A DNA stretch of 64,000 bases from contig NZ_CP117969.2 of NCBI RefSeq assembly GCF_028743515.2, positions 803,001 to 867,000 on the forward strand, in the 5' to 3' direction. Source of the stretch: Imtechella halotolerans. GTDB taxonomy: Bacteria > Bacteroidota > Bacteroidia > Flavobacteriales > Flavobacteriaceae. Position numbers and translations under genes: made by a program. Under the pieces are notes generated by a model. That model was not told the origin of the DNA and ran no database searches. It was given only the letters and a program-made list of their open reading frames with translations. Positions 1 to 9,038 of this stretch are shown in pieces; within the stretch, counting starts at the first letter, position 1, and each line of letters opens with the position of its first letter.

Positions 1-84
1 TTTTATTACTGCAATTACAGCGGATTTAACGAGGTCTGAATCACTATGAATTGCTATGGCCTGTGACAAACCGAAAATTGACAC
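1..84 (-). other. open minus-strand reading frame at the window edge
   Basis: The complement of bases 1-84 is open for 28 codons from a GTG at 84 and runs off the left edge. It could be the 5' end of a minus-strand gene or debris. No family is recognisable from so short a stretch, and stop codons lie directly upstream of the GTG. The remaining bases up to 161 show no gene. Confidence 0.2.
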
Positions 85-161
85 TTATTAACCCAAACTA
101 CATTTATATTTGACCGTCGTAATAAATAAACTGCCCAGGATAAACAAATAAAACACCAAAT

Positions 162-893
162 ATGTCATTAATAATTACAACTTATGCTCCAGAAGGTATT
201 ATTTTAGCTGGGGATAGCAGATTGACTCTCAATTGGAATAAAGAAATTAACGGACATCAAACCCAATTTTCCATTACTGCAAGTGATTCCAATAGAAAAG
301 TTTTTGCAATAAAAAATAAATTTGGTTTAGGGACATTTGGAGCTGCTGATATAAAGGGAATTCCAATCTCTGGATACATAAATCAGTTTATAGAAGAAAA
401 AATTACCGATGAAACTAATATAGATGATATACCACAATCATTACATGAGTTTTTTGGAGATGGCTTGGGGAAGCCAGAAACTTCATTTTATTTATGTGGT
501 TATAAATTAGAAAATAATATTTCTGTTCCTCATATATATTATGTTGATATTGCACATTCCCAGACAAATAGGATTAATTTAGATGGAACCAATATTCAAT
601 ACGGTGCAAATTGGGGAGGAGAGACTGAGGTAATGATGCGCCTTTTGAACAACATTAAAATCAACAATGGAACTGATTGGGTTGAATTAACTACATCAGG
701 TATACCTTTTAATTTTTTCACCTTACAAGATGCAATTGATTTCTCAATATATGCTGTTCGGACAACAATAGAAACATTTAGATTTCAACAAAGAATTAAA
801 ACGGTGGGTGGTCCAATTGACATTTTGGCGATAACAACAGACGGAACAAATTGGATACAAAACAAAGAATTAACGGCAATTAACATGCCGTAA
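162..893 (+). CDS. Ntn-hydrolase (proteasome-like) fold protein, function unknown
   Basis: This 243-residue cytoplasmic protein has no signal peptide or membrane segment. Its N-terminus (TTYAPEGIILAGDSR, residues 6-20) reads like the first strands of proteasome beta/HslV subunits, which start at a catalytic Thr and continue with a G-V-V-L-A-A-D-like strand. Residues 45-60 (KVFAIKNKFGLGTFG) and the end (GGPIDILAITTDG) fit the later strands of the same sandwich. If it is an active Ntn hydrolase, Thr6 or Thr7 would need exposure by processing. It lies 144 bases before the Thoeris pair on the same strand, so it may be an island passenger or an accessory gene. The fold call is by eye; no substrate can be proposed. 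Confidence 0.55.
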   Translation: MSLIITTYAPEGIILAGDSRLTLNWNKEINGHQTQFSITASDSNRKVFAIKNKFGLGTFGAADIKGIPISGYINQFIEEKITDETNIDDIPQSLHEFFGDGLGKPETSFYLCGYKLENNISVPHIYYVDIAHSQTNRINLDGTNIQYGANWGGETEVMMRLLNNIKINNGTDWVELTTSGIPFNFFTLQDAIDFSIYAVRTTIETFRFQQRIKTVGGPIDILAITTDGTNWIQNKELTAINMP

Positions 894-1037
894 AGTAAAT
901 AAGGCTTTATGTGTGGTGTTATAGTTTGTTACACGCATTAATTTTCATGCATTTTGGAAGTTAAAAGATTTATAATACCATACTCATGCAAACGTAATGA
1001 CAAATCCTAAAACATACAACTTATACCAAAAAACGAA

Positions 1038-1541
1038 ATGCCATACAGAAATAAAACATATGTAGCTTTTGACGCTGACAGTGATATAAGATATTACAGA
1101 TTAATGAAAGCTTGGAAACAAAGTGACAATTCAGAATTTAATTTCTTTGACGCACATGATTTGACAAATATTTGGCAATACAGTTCAGAAGAAACAATCA
1201 AGAGAAATCTTAGAGAAAGACTAATGAATACTAAAATATTTGTCCTTCTTGTTGGCGAAAAGACAAAATATTTATACAAATATGTAAAGTGGGAAATTGA
1301 ACAAGCGCTAAGCCTAGATTTGCCTATAATAGTTGTAAATCTAAATGGAAATAGAGGTTTAGATGACGTCAATTGCCCATCAATCTTGAAAGACAAGTTA
1401 GCCTTGCATATTAGTTTTAATGCTAAAATAATTCAAAAATCACTAGAGAATTGGGAGACCCTTCATGAAAATTATACATCTGAAAAAAAGTCAGGGCCAT
1501 TTCAATATGACGAAACCATTTATAAACATTTAGGATTATGA
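1038..1541 (+). CDS. thsB: Thoeris TIR-like protein ThsB (DUF1863 / MTH538 TIR-like)
   Basis: The 167-residue protein starts with KTYVAFDADSDIRYYRLMKAW, the first strand and helix of the MTH538 TIR-like family. It continues with a FFDAHDL segment (residues 36-42), an arginine-rich helix, TKIFVLLVG (65-73), then KYVKWEIEQAL (81-91) and PIIVVNL. The Glu pair in KWEIE (E86/E88) sits where the NADase glutamate of TIR enzymes is expected. In Thoeris, ThsB senses phage and makes an NAD-derived signal that activates the partner effector. The next gene overlaps it by four bases (ATGA at 1538-1541), so the two are translationally coupled. The partner type (TM-macro) points to type II Thoeris. Confidence 0.85.
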   Translation: MPYRNKTYVAFDADSDIRYYRLMKAWKQSDNSEFNFFDAHDLTNIWQYSSEETIKRNLRERLMNTKIFVLLVGEKTKYLYKYVKWEIEQALSLDLPIIVVNLNGNRGLDDVNCPSILKDKLALHISFNAKIIQKSLENWETLHENYTSEKKSGPFQYDETIYKHLGL

Positions 1542-2467
1542 AATGTCGTTTAACAATAGGTAATGGCCTATGGCTTCTATGGAAATCTTTAAGTTTTATT
1601 AAAGTTGGGAACAATTTACTATCTGTATTTGGTGTACTTTGGTTAGTTATTGAAGTTTTTACATTTTTTAACAAACAAGAAATCGTAAATCAAATTAAGG
1701 AATTTTGGGGTCTATTTGTTTTTATTGGAATAATAATAGTGATTTATCAAAATTGGCCTAAAAACAAATTTTCCTACAAGGTTAACAATAGAGACGTTTT
1801 TATAACTTTGCAAATTGGTGATATATTTAAATCAGACGGCGCATTGATAATTCCGGTTAATAATCGTTTGGATGTTGACAATCATGGCATTATTGCAAAA
1901 TCTAGTAGCATTTTACGTTTATTTATTGACAAGGTATACAATCAAAAGCATAATTACTTGGCATCTGATATATCTTGTGAATTAAAAGATTCTGAGAAAT
2001 TTTACTCAAATTTCATATTAACAGAGAATCCATTGACTTATAAAATAGGAACAGTTGTACCTATTTACCGCGACGAAAAACAATACTACCTTTTATGTAG
2101 CTCAACACTAAATGGTCAAAATCGTTCCAAGTCAACGGAGGATGATCTTCGTTCTTCATTAATTGAATTATGGGCATTTCTATCGCATTGTGGATCAAAA
2201 GATAATTTAGTGATTCCAATCATTGGAACTGGTCGAGGCAGAATACAAATGACACGTGAAGAAGTAATTAAGGAAATTGTTCTTTCATTTTTATCATCTT
2301 TAGACATTGAATCATATTGCGAACAGCTCACAATTTGCATTCATCCAAACGACATAAAAAAATATAATGTGAATATTGAAGGTATAACTGATTTTATAAG
2401 ATTACACTGTATGAATGCAAATTTCAGTCGTAGAAATCACATGTCATTTGGACAGACAATCACATAA
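1538..2467 (+). CDS. thsA: Thoeris effector with two TM helices and a macro-like domain (DUF6430-type)
   Basis: The 309-residue protein has two hydrophobic helices near its N-terminus (about residues 22-44 and 55-72), then a macro-like domain from about 85 to 290. The macro part shows GALIIPVNN (about 102-110), HGIIAKSS, a long insert, and IPIIGTGRGRI, the glycine-rich loop of ADP-ribose binding folds. TM-macro effectors of type II Thoeris are known to bind a TIR-made ADP-ribose derivative (His-ADPR) and disrupt the membrane; that role here follows from family and neighbour, not from this sequence alone. It begins inside the stop of thsB. No SIR2 domain is present, which separates it from type I ThsA. 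Confidence 0.85.
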   Translation: MKCRLTIGNGLWLLWKSLSFIKVGNNLLSVFGVLWLVIEVFTFFNKQEIVNQIKEFWGLFVFIGIIIVIYQNWPKNKFSYKVNNRDVFITLQIGDIFKSDGALIIPVNNRLDVDNHGIIAKSSSILRLFIDKVYNQKHNYLASDISCELKDSEKFYSNFILTENPLTYKIGTVVPIYRDEKQYYLLCSSTLNGQNRSKSTEDDLRSSLIELWAFLSHCGSKDNLVIPIIGTGRGRIQMTREEVIKEIVLSFLSSLDIESYCEQLTICIHPNDIKKYNVNIEGITDFIRLHCMNANFSRRNHMSFGQTIT

Positions 2468-2583
2468 AAACTTGTGTATTAAACACGTGTCTAAGCATTC
2501 ACAAAATCAGTAGAATTTCTTGTTTTAATCATAGTATCTTTTAATCTAAAATATTCGGTTTCAAAAATTGCTAAAGGCTATAA

Positions 2584-2876
2584 TCAAGGGCCTGAACCAA
2601 TTGCGGTCATAGAATCCATGCTCCAACATTCAATTAAACTAGAGGCGTTGCCCTCAATGGGTTGCCTATGTGTGGCGGAACGGTTGCGTTTCGGACGCTT
2701 ACTTCTTAGGTTCAGGCCTTCCTAGCAATAGACCTTTTACATCCGCTTGTGGTTGTTCATGAAGCCTTCCCTTCTCAAAAGGATATGGATGCGCCAAAAC
2801 CTTAACTTACCCTTACCGAAGCTATTTCTTTCATACTCATACACAACAGTTCATCGCTTCGTCGACCTTTTGCCAT
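2584..2876 (-). pseudogene. IS3-family transposase (OrfB) remnant
   Basis: On the minus strand a decayed reading frame can be followed across shifts and in-frame stops. It contains RIHILLRREGF, NNHKRM, EGLNLRSKRPKRNRS and ECWSMDSM. These match the HTH/linker part of IS3-family OrfB leading into the W-S-M-D-F segment that holds the first catalytic Asp. The frame ends at the stop at 2584-2586 just after that point, so the rest of the transposase, including the remaining DDE residues, is lost. Local GC content is clearly above the flanking DNA. It marks the right edge of the Thoeris island. No terminal inverted repeats were recognised. Confidence 0.75.
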
Positions 2877-3060
2877 ATAACAGAGAATACTCTTGTTAAG
2901 TAATATAAGCTTACAACAACGCTGAATGGAAATATTGTAATCCATCCTAATTTTACCGGTCATCTAGTCTTTTTTGTGTATAATTTTTAGTTTTATAATA
3001 CAAGCATGTTTATGGACGGGAGAGTATTCAAATAGATAGTTAGATTATGTAATCCCAAAA

Positions 3061-3090
3061 CCGAACATGAATGTCCGAAACCGAACACTT
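3061..3090. promoter_or_regulatory. palindromic CCGAAC box before the exporter operon
   Basis: CCGAACAT, a two-base gap and ATGTCCG form an imperfect palindrome at 3061-3076, followed by a third CCGAACA copy at 3081-3087. The cluster lies 80-110 bases before the first gene of an operon that ends with its own NtrC-type activator, the usual place for an upstream activating site. A second small inverted repeat (CACTG/CAGTG) lies at 3116-3130. A binding role is inferred. Confidence 0.4.
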
Positions 3091-3168
3091 TTCTATTTTT
3101 AAGTATAATGTAAATCACTGTTAATCAGTGTAATACTGTTTTGGCATTTTATTGGTTTTTATCCTGGC

Positions 3169-4413
3169 ATGGATAAAATAATTGATAAAAAAAGTCAGCG
3201 AACTAGTAAGCTAAAACGATTAAAAGTGCCTATTGGAATAGGTATTTTAGTTGTACTTATGCTTATCATCTTTCCTTCATTATTTAGGACTTCTATAAAC
3301 TCTAACGCTATTATAGTTGAATCCGTTAAACGTGGTACGGTAGAAAATACCTTATCGGCAGAAGGTGTTGTCGAACCTTTTGGAGAAATGGTGTTGGTAA
3401 GTCCAGCAACAGCCAAAATTAAAAGCATATATCAACAGGCGGGTGCAGTGCTCGATTCCGGACAGGTAATTTTAGAGTTGGATGCAGAGTTTATGGCTTT
3501 AGAGTATAAACGGCTAGAGGACGAACTCAGATTAAAAGACAACAACGTTCAGAAACTACGGCTTGAGTTAGAAAAAAACCTGCAACAAATTAAACTTGAG
3601 AACGAAATTAAAAATCTGCAGGTTAAAAACTTTGAAGCATCCGTTAACCGAATGCAACGGTTGTACGAAATTGGAGGAGCTACCAAAGAAGCACTTAATC
3701 AGAGCCAGCAGGATTTGGAGATTGCCAGGTTAGAAAAGGAAAAACTGCAAAGTGAATACGAATATAAAAAGGCGTCTTTCGGACAAGAACTGGCCAATGA
3801 GAATATACTATCATCGATACAAAGGCAAAAACTAGAGGAGTTGGGTAAGAAACTAGAAGATTCTAAAATCACAGCCAATACTCCAGGAATGCTTACCTGG
3901 GTCGAAAAGAGAATAGGGGTACAGGTTCAGGAAGGAGAACCTCTGGCAAAGTTAGCTAATGTGTCGGCCTTTGTGTTGAGTGCAAGAATTTCAGATAGGT
4001 ATATGCAGCAGTTGAAGATCGGAATGCCTGTGCTTGTAGAGATTAACAATAGAGTTGAGAAAGGGGAAATAGAACAAATTTCTCCTACGATAGAAAACAA
4101 TGCGGTTAGTTTTAAAGTCCGCCTGGAGGGTGATAAACAAAATATGCTGAAACCAAACCTTTCCGTACCGGTTTCGGTGGTGATTGGAGAAAAACAAAAT
4201 GCCCTATACTTGCCAGACGGAGCTGCCTTTAAAGGAGCGAAGTCTCAAAAGTTATTTGTGGTAAGCGCAGGTGAAGCAAAACCAATAGAAGTAGAGCTGG
4301 GTATACAGGCGGGTGGAAAAGTAGAGATTCTTAGTGGTCTTAAAGAAGGTGATCGGGTAATTATCTCTGATATGGAAAATTATAAAAACCAATCAAAAAT
4401 ACGTATTCAATGA
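3169..4413 (+). CDS. HlyD/MacA-like periplasmic adaptor of an ABC exporter
   Basis: The 414-residue protein has one N-terminal membrane anchor (about residues 22-41, IGILVVLMLIIF). A periplasmic part follows with a lipoyl/barrel-sandwich half (about 58-100), a long coiled coil (about 108-235), the second lipoyl half and a beta-barrel. It would bridge the inner-membrane FtsX-type permeases and the TolC-like channel encoded next. The ATG at 3169 is the only start that keeps the anchor, and it follows the palindromic CCGAAC region. It overlaps the TolC gene by four bases. The exported substrate is unknown; related Bacteroidota systems are annotated as macrolide-type or lipid exporters without direct proof. 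Confidence 0.85.
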   Translation: MDKIIDKKSQRTSKLKRLKVPIGIGILVVLMLIIFPSLFRTSINSNAIIVESVKRGTVENTLSAEGVVEPFGEMVLVSPATAKIKSIYQQAGAVLDSGQVILELDAEFMALEYKRLEDELRLKDNNVQKLRLELEKNLQQIKLENEIKNLQVKNFEASVNRMQRLYEIGGATKEALNQSQQDLEIARLEKEKLQSEYEYKKASFGQELANENILSSIQRQKLEELGKKLEDSKITANTPGMLTWVEKRIGVQVQEGEPLAKLANVSAFVLSARISDRYMQQLKIGMPVLVEINNRVEKGEIEQISPTIENNAVSFKVRLEGDKQNMLKPNLSVPVSVVIGEKQNALYLPDGAAFKGAKSQKLFVVSAGEAKPIEVELGIQAGGKVEILSGLKEGDRVIISDMENYKNQSKIRIQ

Positions 4414-5852
4414 AAGGAATAGTCCTATTCTTACTTGGTTTTGGATCTTGTTTAGCCCAGGAGCAGTCATATACGCTTGATGGTTTTATAGCTATTGCCC
4501 AGGAGCATTCTATGAGTCAGAAACGCACAACGCTTTCTCTACAGGAGGCATCTCTAGATGTTAAGGCTGTAAAGGCAGCATTAAAACCTCAGTTGACGTT
4601 AAATGCTCAATTACCTAATTTTTACAAGAGTTCCTCAGCTATTACACAACCCGACGGAAGTATAAGTTTTCTGCCATTATCTCAAGATGACAGCGATCTT
4701 CAGTTGCAACTCTCTAAACAGATTGGAGCCACCAATACCCTCCTTTTTTCGGAGGTGAATTTAAAACGCTACGAAAACTTCACTGCCGATGCCGTACTGT
4801 ATAATAGTGTACCTTTTAGAATTGGAGTGCAACAAGGGATTAACACTTTTAATAGCATTAGGTGGCAACGACAGCTTAACGATGTGGATTACCAGATTGC
4901 TCTTAAAAATTCGTTGGTAAATAATGAAAAGGTGGCTCTTGATGTGGTTTCTGGATTTTTTGATGTGCTATTGGCACAAGTAAGTTTTGAAATTGCCAAG
5001 ACTAATAGGGACAGTAATAAAAAAATATATACCATTGCCCAGGAAAGATATGAACTTGGTGTGCTATCCATGGCCGATCTCTATCAATTAGAATTACAAC
5101 TCAATAAATCTGAAGAACATCTTATAAGTGCTAAACGACAGTTGTTAAGTTCGGATAGTCGTCTTAGACAAATTGCCAATTTCTTTCCTGAAAACGACAG
5201 TTTATTTAAGGTGGAAGCACCACAGAACATTAAACAGTTTTTTATAAATCCACTAAAAGCTCAGGAGATGGCTTGGCAAAACCGACCGGAACAACTGGAA
5301 AACGAAAAATCCATTCTTGAAGCTGAAATGGTACTCGATGAAGAACGTAAAATCCGAGGAATGCAAATGCAACTATTTGGGAGTGTTGGCGTAATTGGTT
5401 CAGGACTGGATATTAATACTGCCTATGAAAATGCAAAAGCCGATATACTAGTACAACTGGGAATTAAGCTTCCTGTTTTTGATGGTGGTCAACGCAGAAT
5501 TGCTGTTGAAAAGAGAAAAGCACAGTTAAAATTTACCGAAGTTCATAATGAGTTTCAGGAGCAAAGCTTTAAACAAAAGGTACATCAGCTAGCAAAGCAG
5601 TTTAACGAAATACAGAATGAGCTGGAATTGAGTCAGAAAAGTTTAGAACTAGCTCAAAAACGATACGAAATAGCAAACCAACGATATATTCTAAATGGAA
5701 TTAGCGTCACTGATTTAACCCTTGCCTTTGCAGAGCGGGACTCCTCATGGAGAAGTCATATATACCTGCTTCAAAGTTATTGGACGCTTTACTACGCAAT
5801 AAGAGAATTAACTTTATATGATTTTGAAACTTCTAATTATTTGTACCAATGA
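4410..5852 (+). CDS. TolC-family outer-membrane efflux channel
   Basis: The 480-residue protein begins with a short signal peptide (MKGIVLFLLGFGSCLAQ) and consists of two related halves rich in long amphipathic helices, as in the OEP fold of TolC. The second half carries QELAQKRYEIANQRY-like heptads typical of the periplasmic helical barrel. A Cys-Leu-Ala-Gln stretch at the signal end could be read as a lipobox in poor context, but Cys is not followed by a typical linker, so SPI cleavage after Ala is equally likely. It overlaps both neighbours by four bases, showing tight coupling with the adaptor and the ATPase. It forms the outer-membrane exit of the exporter. Confidence 0.85.
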   Translation: MKGIVLFLLGFGSCLAQEQSYTLDGFIAIAQEHSMSQKRTTLSLQEASLDVKAVKAALKPQLTLNAQLPNFYKSSSAITQPDGSISFLPLSQDDSDLQLQLSKQIGATNTLLFSEVNLKRYENFTADAVLYNSVPFRIGVQQGINTFNSIRWQRQLNDVDYQIALKNSLVNNEKVALDVVSGFFDVLLAQVSFEIAKTNRDSNKKIYTIAQERYELGVLSMADLYQLELQLNKSEEHLISAKRQLLSSDSRLRQIANFFPENDSLFKVEAPQNIKQFFINPLKAQEMAWQNRPEQLENEKSILEAEMVLDEERKIRGMQMQLFGSVGVIGSGLDINTAYENAKADILVQLGIKLPVFDGGQRRIAVEKRKAQLKFTEVHNEFQEQSFKQKVHQLAKQFNEIQNELELSQKSLELAQKRYEIANQRYILNGISVTDLTLAFAERDSSWRSHIYLLQSYWTLYYAIRELTLYDFETSNYLYQ

Positions 5853-6514
5853 TAAAAATAGAAAACCTTAACAAATCCTATTTCACCGATACCCTGGAGA
5901 CTCAGGCACTTCAAAATATCAATCTTGACATTGAAAAAGGAGAGTTTATATCAATTATGGGGCCTTCAGGCTGTGGTAAATCGACCTTACTGAACATGAT
6001 TGGTTTAATAGATCAGCCTACCGATGGGCAGATCTTTATTAATGAAATGCAATTGGTGTCCCTTCCTGAAAAAAAACTGGCAGAGTTTAGAAACATGCAT
6101 CTCGGATTTATATTCCAAAGCTTTCATTTGATTTCTGACCTGTCTGTGATTGACAATGTAGAATTGCCATTATTGTACCGAAAGGTAAGTGCTAAAAAGA
6201 GAAGAGAAATGGCAGAACAGGCTTTAGAGAAAGTAGGATTGATTCACCGTAAAAATCACTACCCAAATCAGTTGTCAGGAGGACAACGTCAAAGGGTGGC
6301 TATTGCCAGAGCAATTATTGGGCAGCCATCAGTTTTATTGGCCGATGAACCTACAGGAAACCTTGATAGTGTGCTAGGAACCCAGGTAATGGACTTATTA
6401 ATGGAACTAAACAACCATTCTAAAGTTACCATCGTAATGGTTACTCACGATGAGGCTATTGCGAAACGTACCAATCGTATTATACGATTGTTTGATGGTA
6501 GTATCGTAAACTAA
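5849..6514 (+). CDS. ABC transporter ATP-binding protein, LolD/MacB type
   Basis: The 221-residue ATPase is complete: Walker A GPSGCGKST (residues 38-46), Q-loop FIFQSF (87-92), signature LSGGQRQR (142-149), Walker B VLLADEPTGNLD (162-173) and the switch His in VTHDEA. Length and motifs are those of the MacB/LolD/FtsE class, which drives conformational coupling through FtsX-type permeases instead of substrate passage across the inner membrane. It starts inside the stop codon of the TolC gene and is followed after 11 bases by the first permease gene. Confidence 0.93.
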   Translation: MIKIENLNKSYFTDTLETQALQNINLDIEKGEFISIMGPSGCGKSTLLNMIGLIDQPTDGQIFINEMQLVSLPEKKLAEFRNMHLGFIFQSFHLISDLSVIDNVELPLLYRKVSAKKRREMAEQALEKVGLIHRKNHYPNQLSGGQRQRVAIARAIIGQPSVLLADEPTGNLDSVLGTQVMDLLMELNNHSKVTIVMVTHDEAIAKRTNRIIRLFDGSIVN

Positions 6515-6525
6515 AATTAGGAGAG

Positions 6526-7866
6526 ATGTTTAAAAATTATTTGAAAATTGCTTTAAACAGCTTGCGTAAGAATACGTTGTACACTGGGATTACTCTTTTT
6601 GGAATTAGTTTTACCCTGATGGTGCTCATTTTTGCTGTAGCAGTATTAGAGAATGAATTGGGAAGTAATAAACCCATGACCCAGTCAGATAAATTATTGT
6701 TTCTACCAAGTATGACTGCACATGGTTATGAACGTGAAATAGAGACTAAATACGACAGTACATGGGTTGAGGGAATGCTTAAAATCGACACCATCATTAC
6801 AACCAAAGTAAATAGGGCTAATAAGACAAATGAATCAAACGCTGGATTATCATACACGGTTTTTAATAGAAAAATAAAAACGATGACTACACCAAAACGA
6901 GCATCAGTCTATTTTCCAAGAGTTCCTATTAATGTATATCCGGCCAATGCAAAACTTGAATTGATAGCCAATCTGGTAGATGCTGAATTCTGGAATATTC
7001 TCGATTTTAAATTCCTTGAAGGAAAGTCCTTTTCTGAAATAACTGTAGCTAACAGGGTCAGAGAAGTAGTTATAAAACAAGAGGCTGCACAAGCCTATTT
7101 TGGGAAGCAAGAAAGTTATGTAGGACGTGAATTTGTGTGGGGAACCAAAGGGACGTTTAAAGTTGTAGGGGTGATCGATAAAACTGCATCCTCTAATGAA
7201 GCAGTTATAGCTGATTTGTTTTTCCCCATAACCTTTGCAAATGAAAACGAGCTGGATTATGATTATGGCCATTTAGGCTCATGTCATGTCATATTATTAG
7301 CTGCTAATAGTGGTGATTTAGATAAGATTTCCGCTGAATTGGATAAAGTCGAAAGGACACTACAACCCGTAAATAATCTGGATGATTTTTTCTTTAATGA
7401 AAAGAGTGTAAAAGATATGTATGCGTGGAGTTTTATTGGAACTCAACGCGAACGTTTCGGGAACAAACTCTTGATGTATATCTTTATCGGCCTCGGTTTC
7501 TTTATGCTTATTCCCCTTATCAATCTAATTAATTTAAATAGTACACGGGTATTAGAGCGTTCAGGAGAAATAGGTGTTCGCAAGGCTTTTGGAGCACAAA
7601 CCAAGGATGTACTTGTTCAATTTTTATTCGAAAACTTGATTTTAACACTTATAGGAGGGATCATTGGTATTTTTCTAAGTCAGATTTTATTAGGAGTGTT
7701 CAATACGAACAAGTGGTTGGGAGAAACCAATCTTTCTATGAATCTTAAGGTTGCATTGATCGGTTTTACAATTATGGTTATTTTCTCCTTTCTCTCTGGT
7801 ATTATACCGGCGTACAGGATTTCTCGAATTGCCATTGCTAATGCTTTAAAAACTTCTTCATTATGA
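6526..7866 (+). CDS. ABC transporter permease, MacB_PCD + FtsX, first copy
   Basis: The 446-residue protein has the MacB plan: one N-terminal membrane helix (about 20-42), a large periplasmic domain (about 45-315), then three C-terminal helices of the FtsX domain (about 322-345, 370-395 and 412-440). The RSGEIGVRKAFGAQ segment after the second helix is the coupling helix region characteristic of FtsX permeases. A GGAG-like sequence lies just before the ATG. It overlaps the second permease gene by four bases, so the transporter is probably a heterodimer of the two permeases on an ATPase dimer. Confidence 0.9.
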   Translation: MFKNYLKIALNSLRKNTLYTGITLFGISFTLMVLIFAVAVLENELGSNKPMTQSDKLLFLPSMTAHGYEREIETKYDSTWVEGMLKIDTIITTKVNRANKTNESNAGLSYTVFNRKIKTMTTPKRASVYFPRVPINVYPANAKLELIANLVDAEFWNILDFKFLEGKSFSEITVANRVREVVIKQEAAQAYFGKQESYVGREFVWGTKGTFKVVGVIDKTASSNEAVIADLFFPITFANENELDYDYGHLGSCHVILLAANSGDLDKISAELDKVERTLQPVNNLDDFFFNEKSVKDMYAWSFIGTQRERFGNKLLMYIFIGLGFFMLIPLINLINLNSTRVLERSGEIGVRKAFGAQTKDVLVQFLFENLILTLIGGIIGIFLSQILLGVFNTNKWLGETNLSMNLKVALIGFTIMVIFSFLSGIIPAYRISRIAIANALKTSSL

Positions 7867-9038
7867 TACTTCATTATCTAAAACTATTATGGAAACGTCG
7901 GAACAGACATACCCTTTTGTTTATTGAGTTTGTTTTCACCTTTTTTGTGTTGATCGCTGTACTTCACTATACGCTGGATAAGATAAAGTACATGAACGAA
8001 CCTTTAGGTTTTGAGGTTAATGACCGTTACGTAGTCGATGTACAATTCGAAAAGAACTTTACAGAAGATTCAACTGCATTCTTCTCGCAACTGAATCAAT
8101 TAAAAAGAGGATTGAAATCAGTATCGCCGATTAAGGCTGTCAGTGTTTCAAACGGAGTGTATCCATATGGAAATAGTGAATGGAGAACAGGTAGTGATAC
8201 AGATGGTTTCTCCTACAATACCTCTTATGCTATAAATGATGAAGAAGCCTTGGAGTCTTATCATCTAAAATTGGTTAAAGGACGATTTTATACCAAGGAA
8301 GATTACGTTATAAGGAAAATGCCGTTGGTAGTAAACCAAAAATTTGTAGACATGTACATGAAAGGTAAAGAGCCTTTGGGCTTTGAGTTTTCTTTTAACC
8401 GAGAGGATGCTATAATAGTTGGAGTAATAGAAGCCTTTAAATATAATGGGGAGTTCCGTAAGGAGGAACCGTTCGCATTTTCACCGGCTAATTATGCCTG
8501 GGGGAATTCGAGTGCTTTAATAATAGCTGTTCAATCAGATACACCAGCTACCATTCAAAAAGAAATACATACAATTTTAAAAAGAGAATTGAAACACGAA
8601 AATTTTTCAATTACAGCCTTGGGCGATAGGAAAAAATCGTTTAACAATCGATATTGGGTGCCTCTTATAGGAATGTTGAGTGTTACTTTGTTTTTAATCA
8701 TCAATATTGCCATGGGATTATTTGGTACTTTGCGATATGCCATAAATAAGAGACGATCGGAAATCGGGCTTAGAAAAGTGCTGGGCGCTACCTCTAATAA
8801 CATTCGTCTTCAGGTGGTAGGGGAAGTGGTGTTATTAATGATGCTGGCCTTTATGGTTGCTTTAATTCCTACTGTGCAAATATTCGAATTCGGAAACCTT
8901 ATTGAAGATTACACTACTTTTATAACATCTATAGTCTTAAGCTTGTTATTAATCCTTATTTTGGTGTTAATTTGTAGTATTATTCCGAGCCATAGAGCTT
9001 CTAAATTGATGCCAGCTGTGGCTTTACATGAAGAGTAA
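7863..9038 (+). CDS. ABC transporter permease, MacB_PCD + FtsX, second copy
   Basis: This 391-residue paralogue of the preceding gene has the same plan: N-terminal helix (about 18-38), a smaller periplasmic domain (about 40-275), and three C-terminal helices with RRSEIGLRKVLGAT before the coupling region. The shorter periplasmic part suggests an asymmetric heterodimer. Its end overlaps the response regulator gene by 11 bases if that gene starts at 9028, and is separated from it if the ATG at 9043 is used. Confidence 0.9.
   Translation: MILHYLKLLWKRRNRHTLLFIEFVFTFFVLIAVLHYTLDKIKYMNEPLGFEVNDRYVVDVQFEKNFTEDSTAFFSQLNQLKRGLKSVSPIKAVSVSNGVYPYGNSEWRTGSDTDGFSYNTSYAINDEEALESYHLKLVKGRFYTKEDYVIRKMPLVVNQKFVDMYMKGKEPLGFEFSFNREDAIIVGVIEAFKYNGEFRKEEPFAFSPANYAWGNSSALIIAVQSDTPATIQKEIHTILKRELKHENFSITALGDRKKSFNNRYWVPLIGMLSVTLFLIINIAMGLFGTLRYAINKRRSEIGLRKVLGATSNNIRLQVVGEVVLLMMLAFMVALIPTVQIFEFGNLIEDYTTFITSIVLSLLLILILVLICSIIPSHRASKLMPAVALHEE

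Noticed and set aside
2589-2718. GGCCTGAACC / GGTTCAGGCC inverted repeat as an integron attC
   Set aside because: Both arms fall inside the readable IS3 transposase relic; no attC core bases are present.
3142-3156. Possible sigma-54 -24/-12 promoter (TGGCA ... TTGG)
   Set aside because: Spacing is one base short for TGG/TTG, the -12 GC is missing, and the start codon would follow almost at once.
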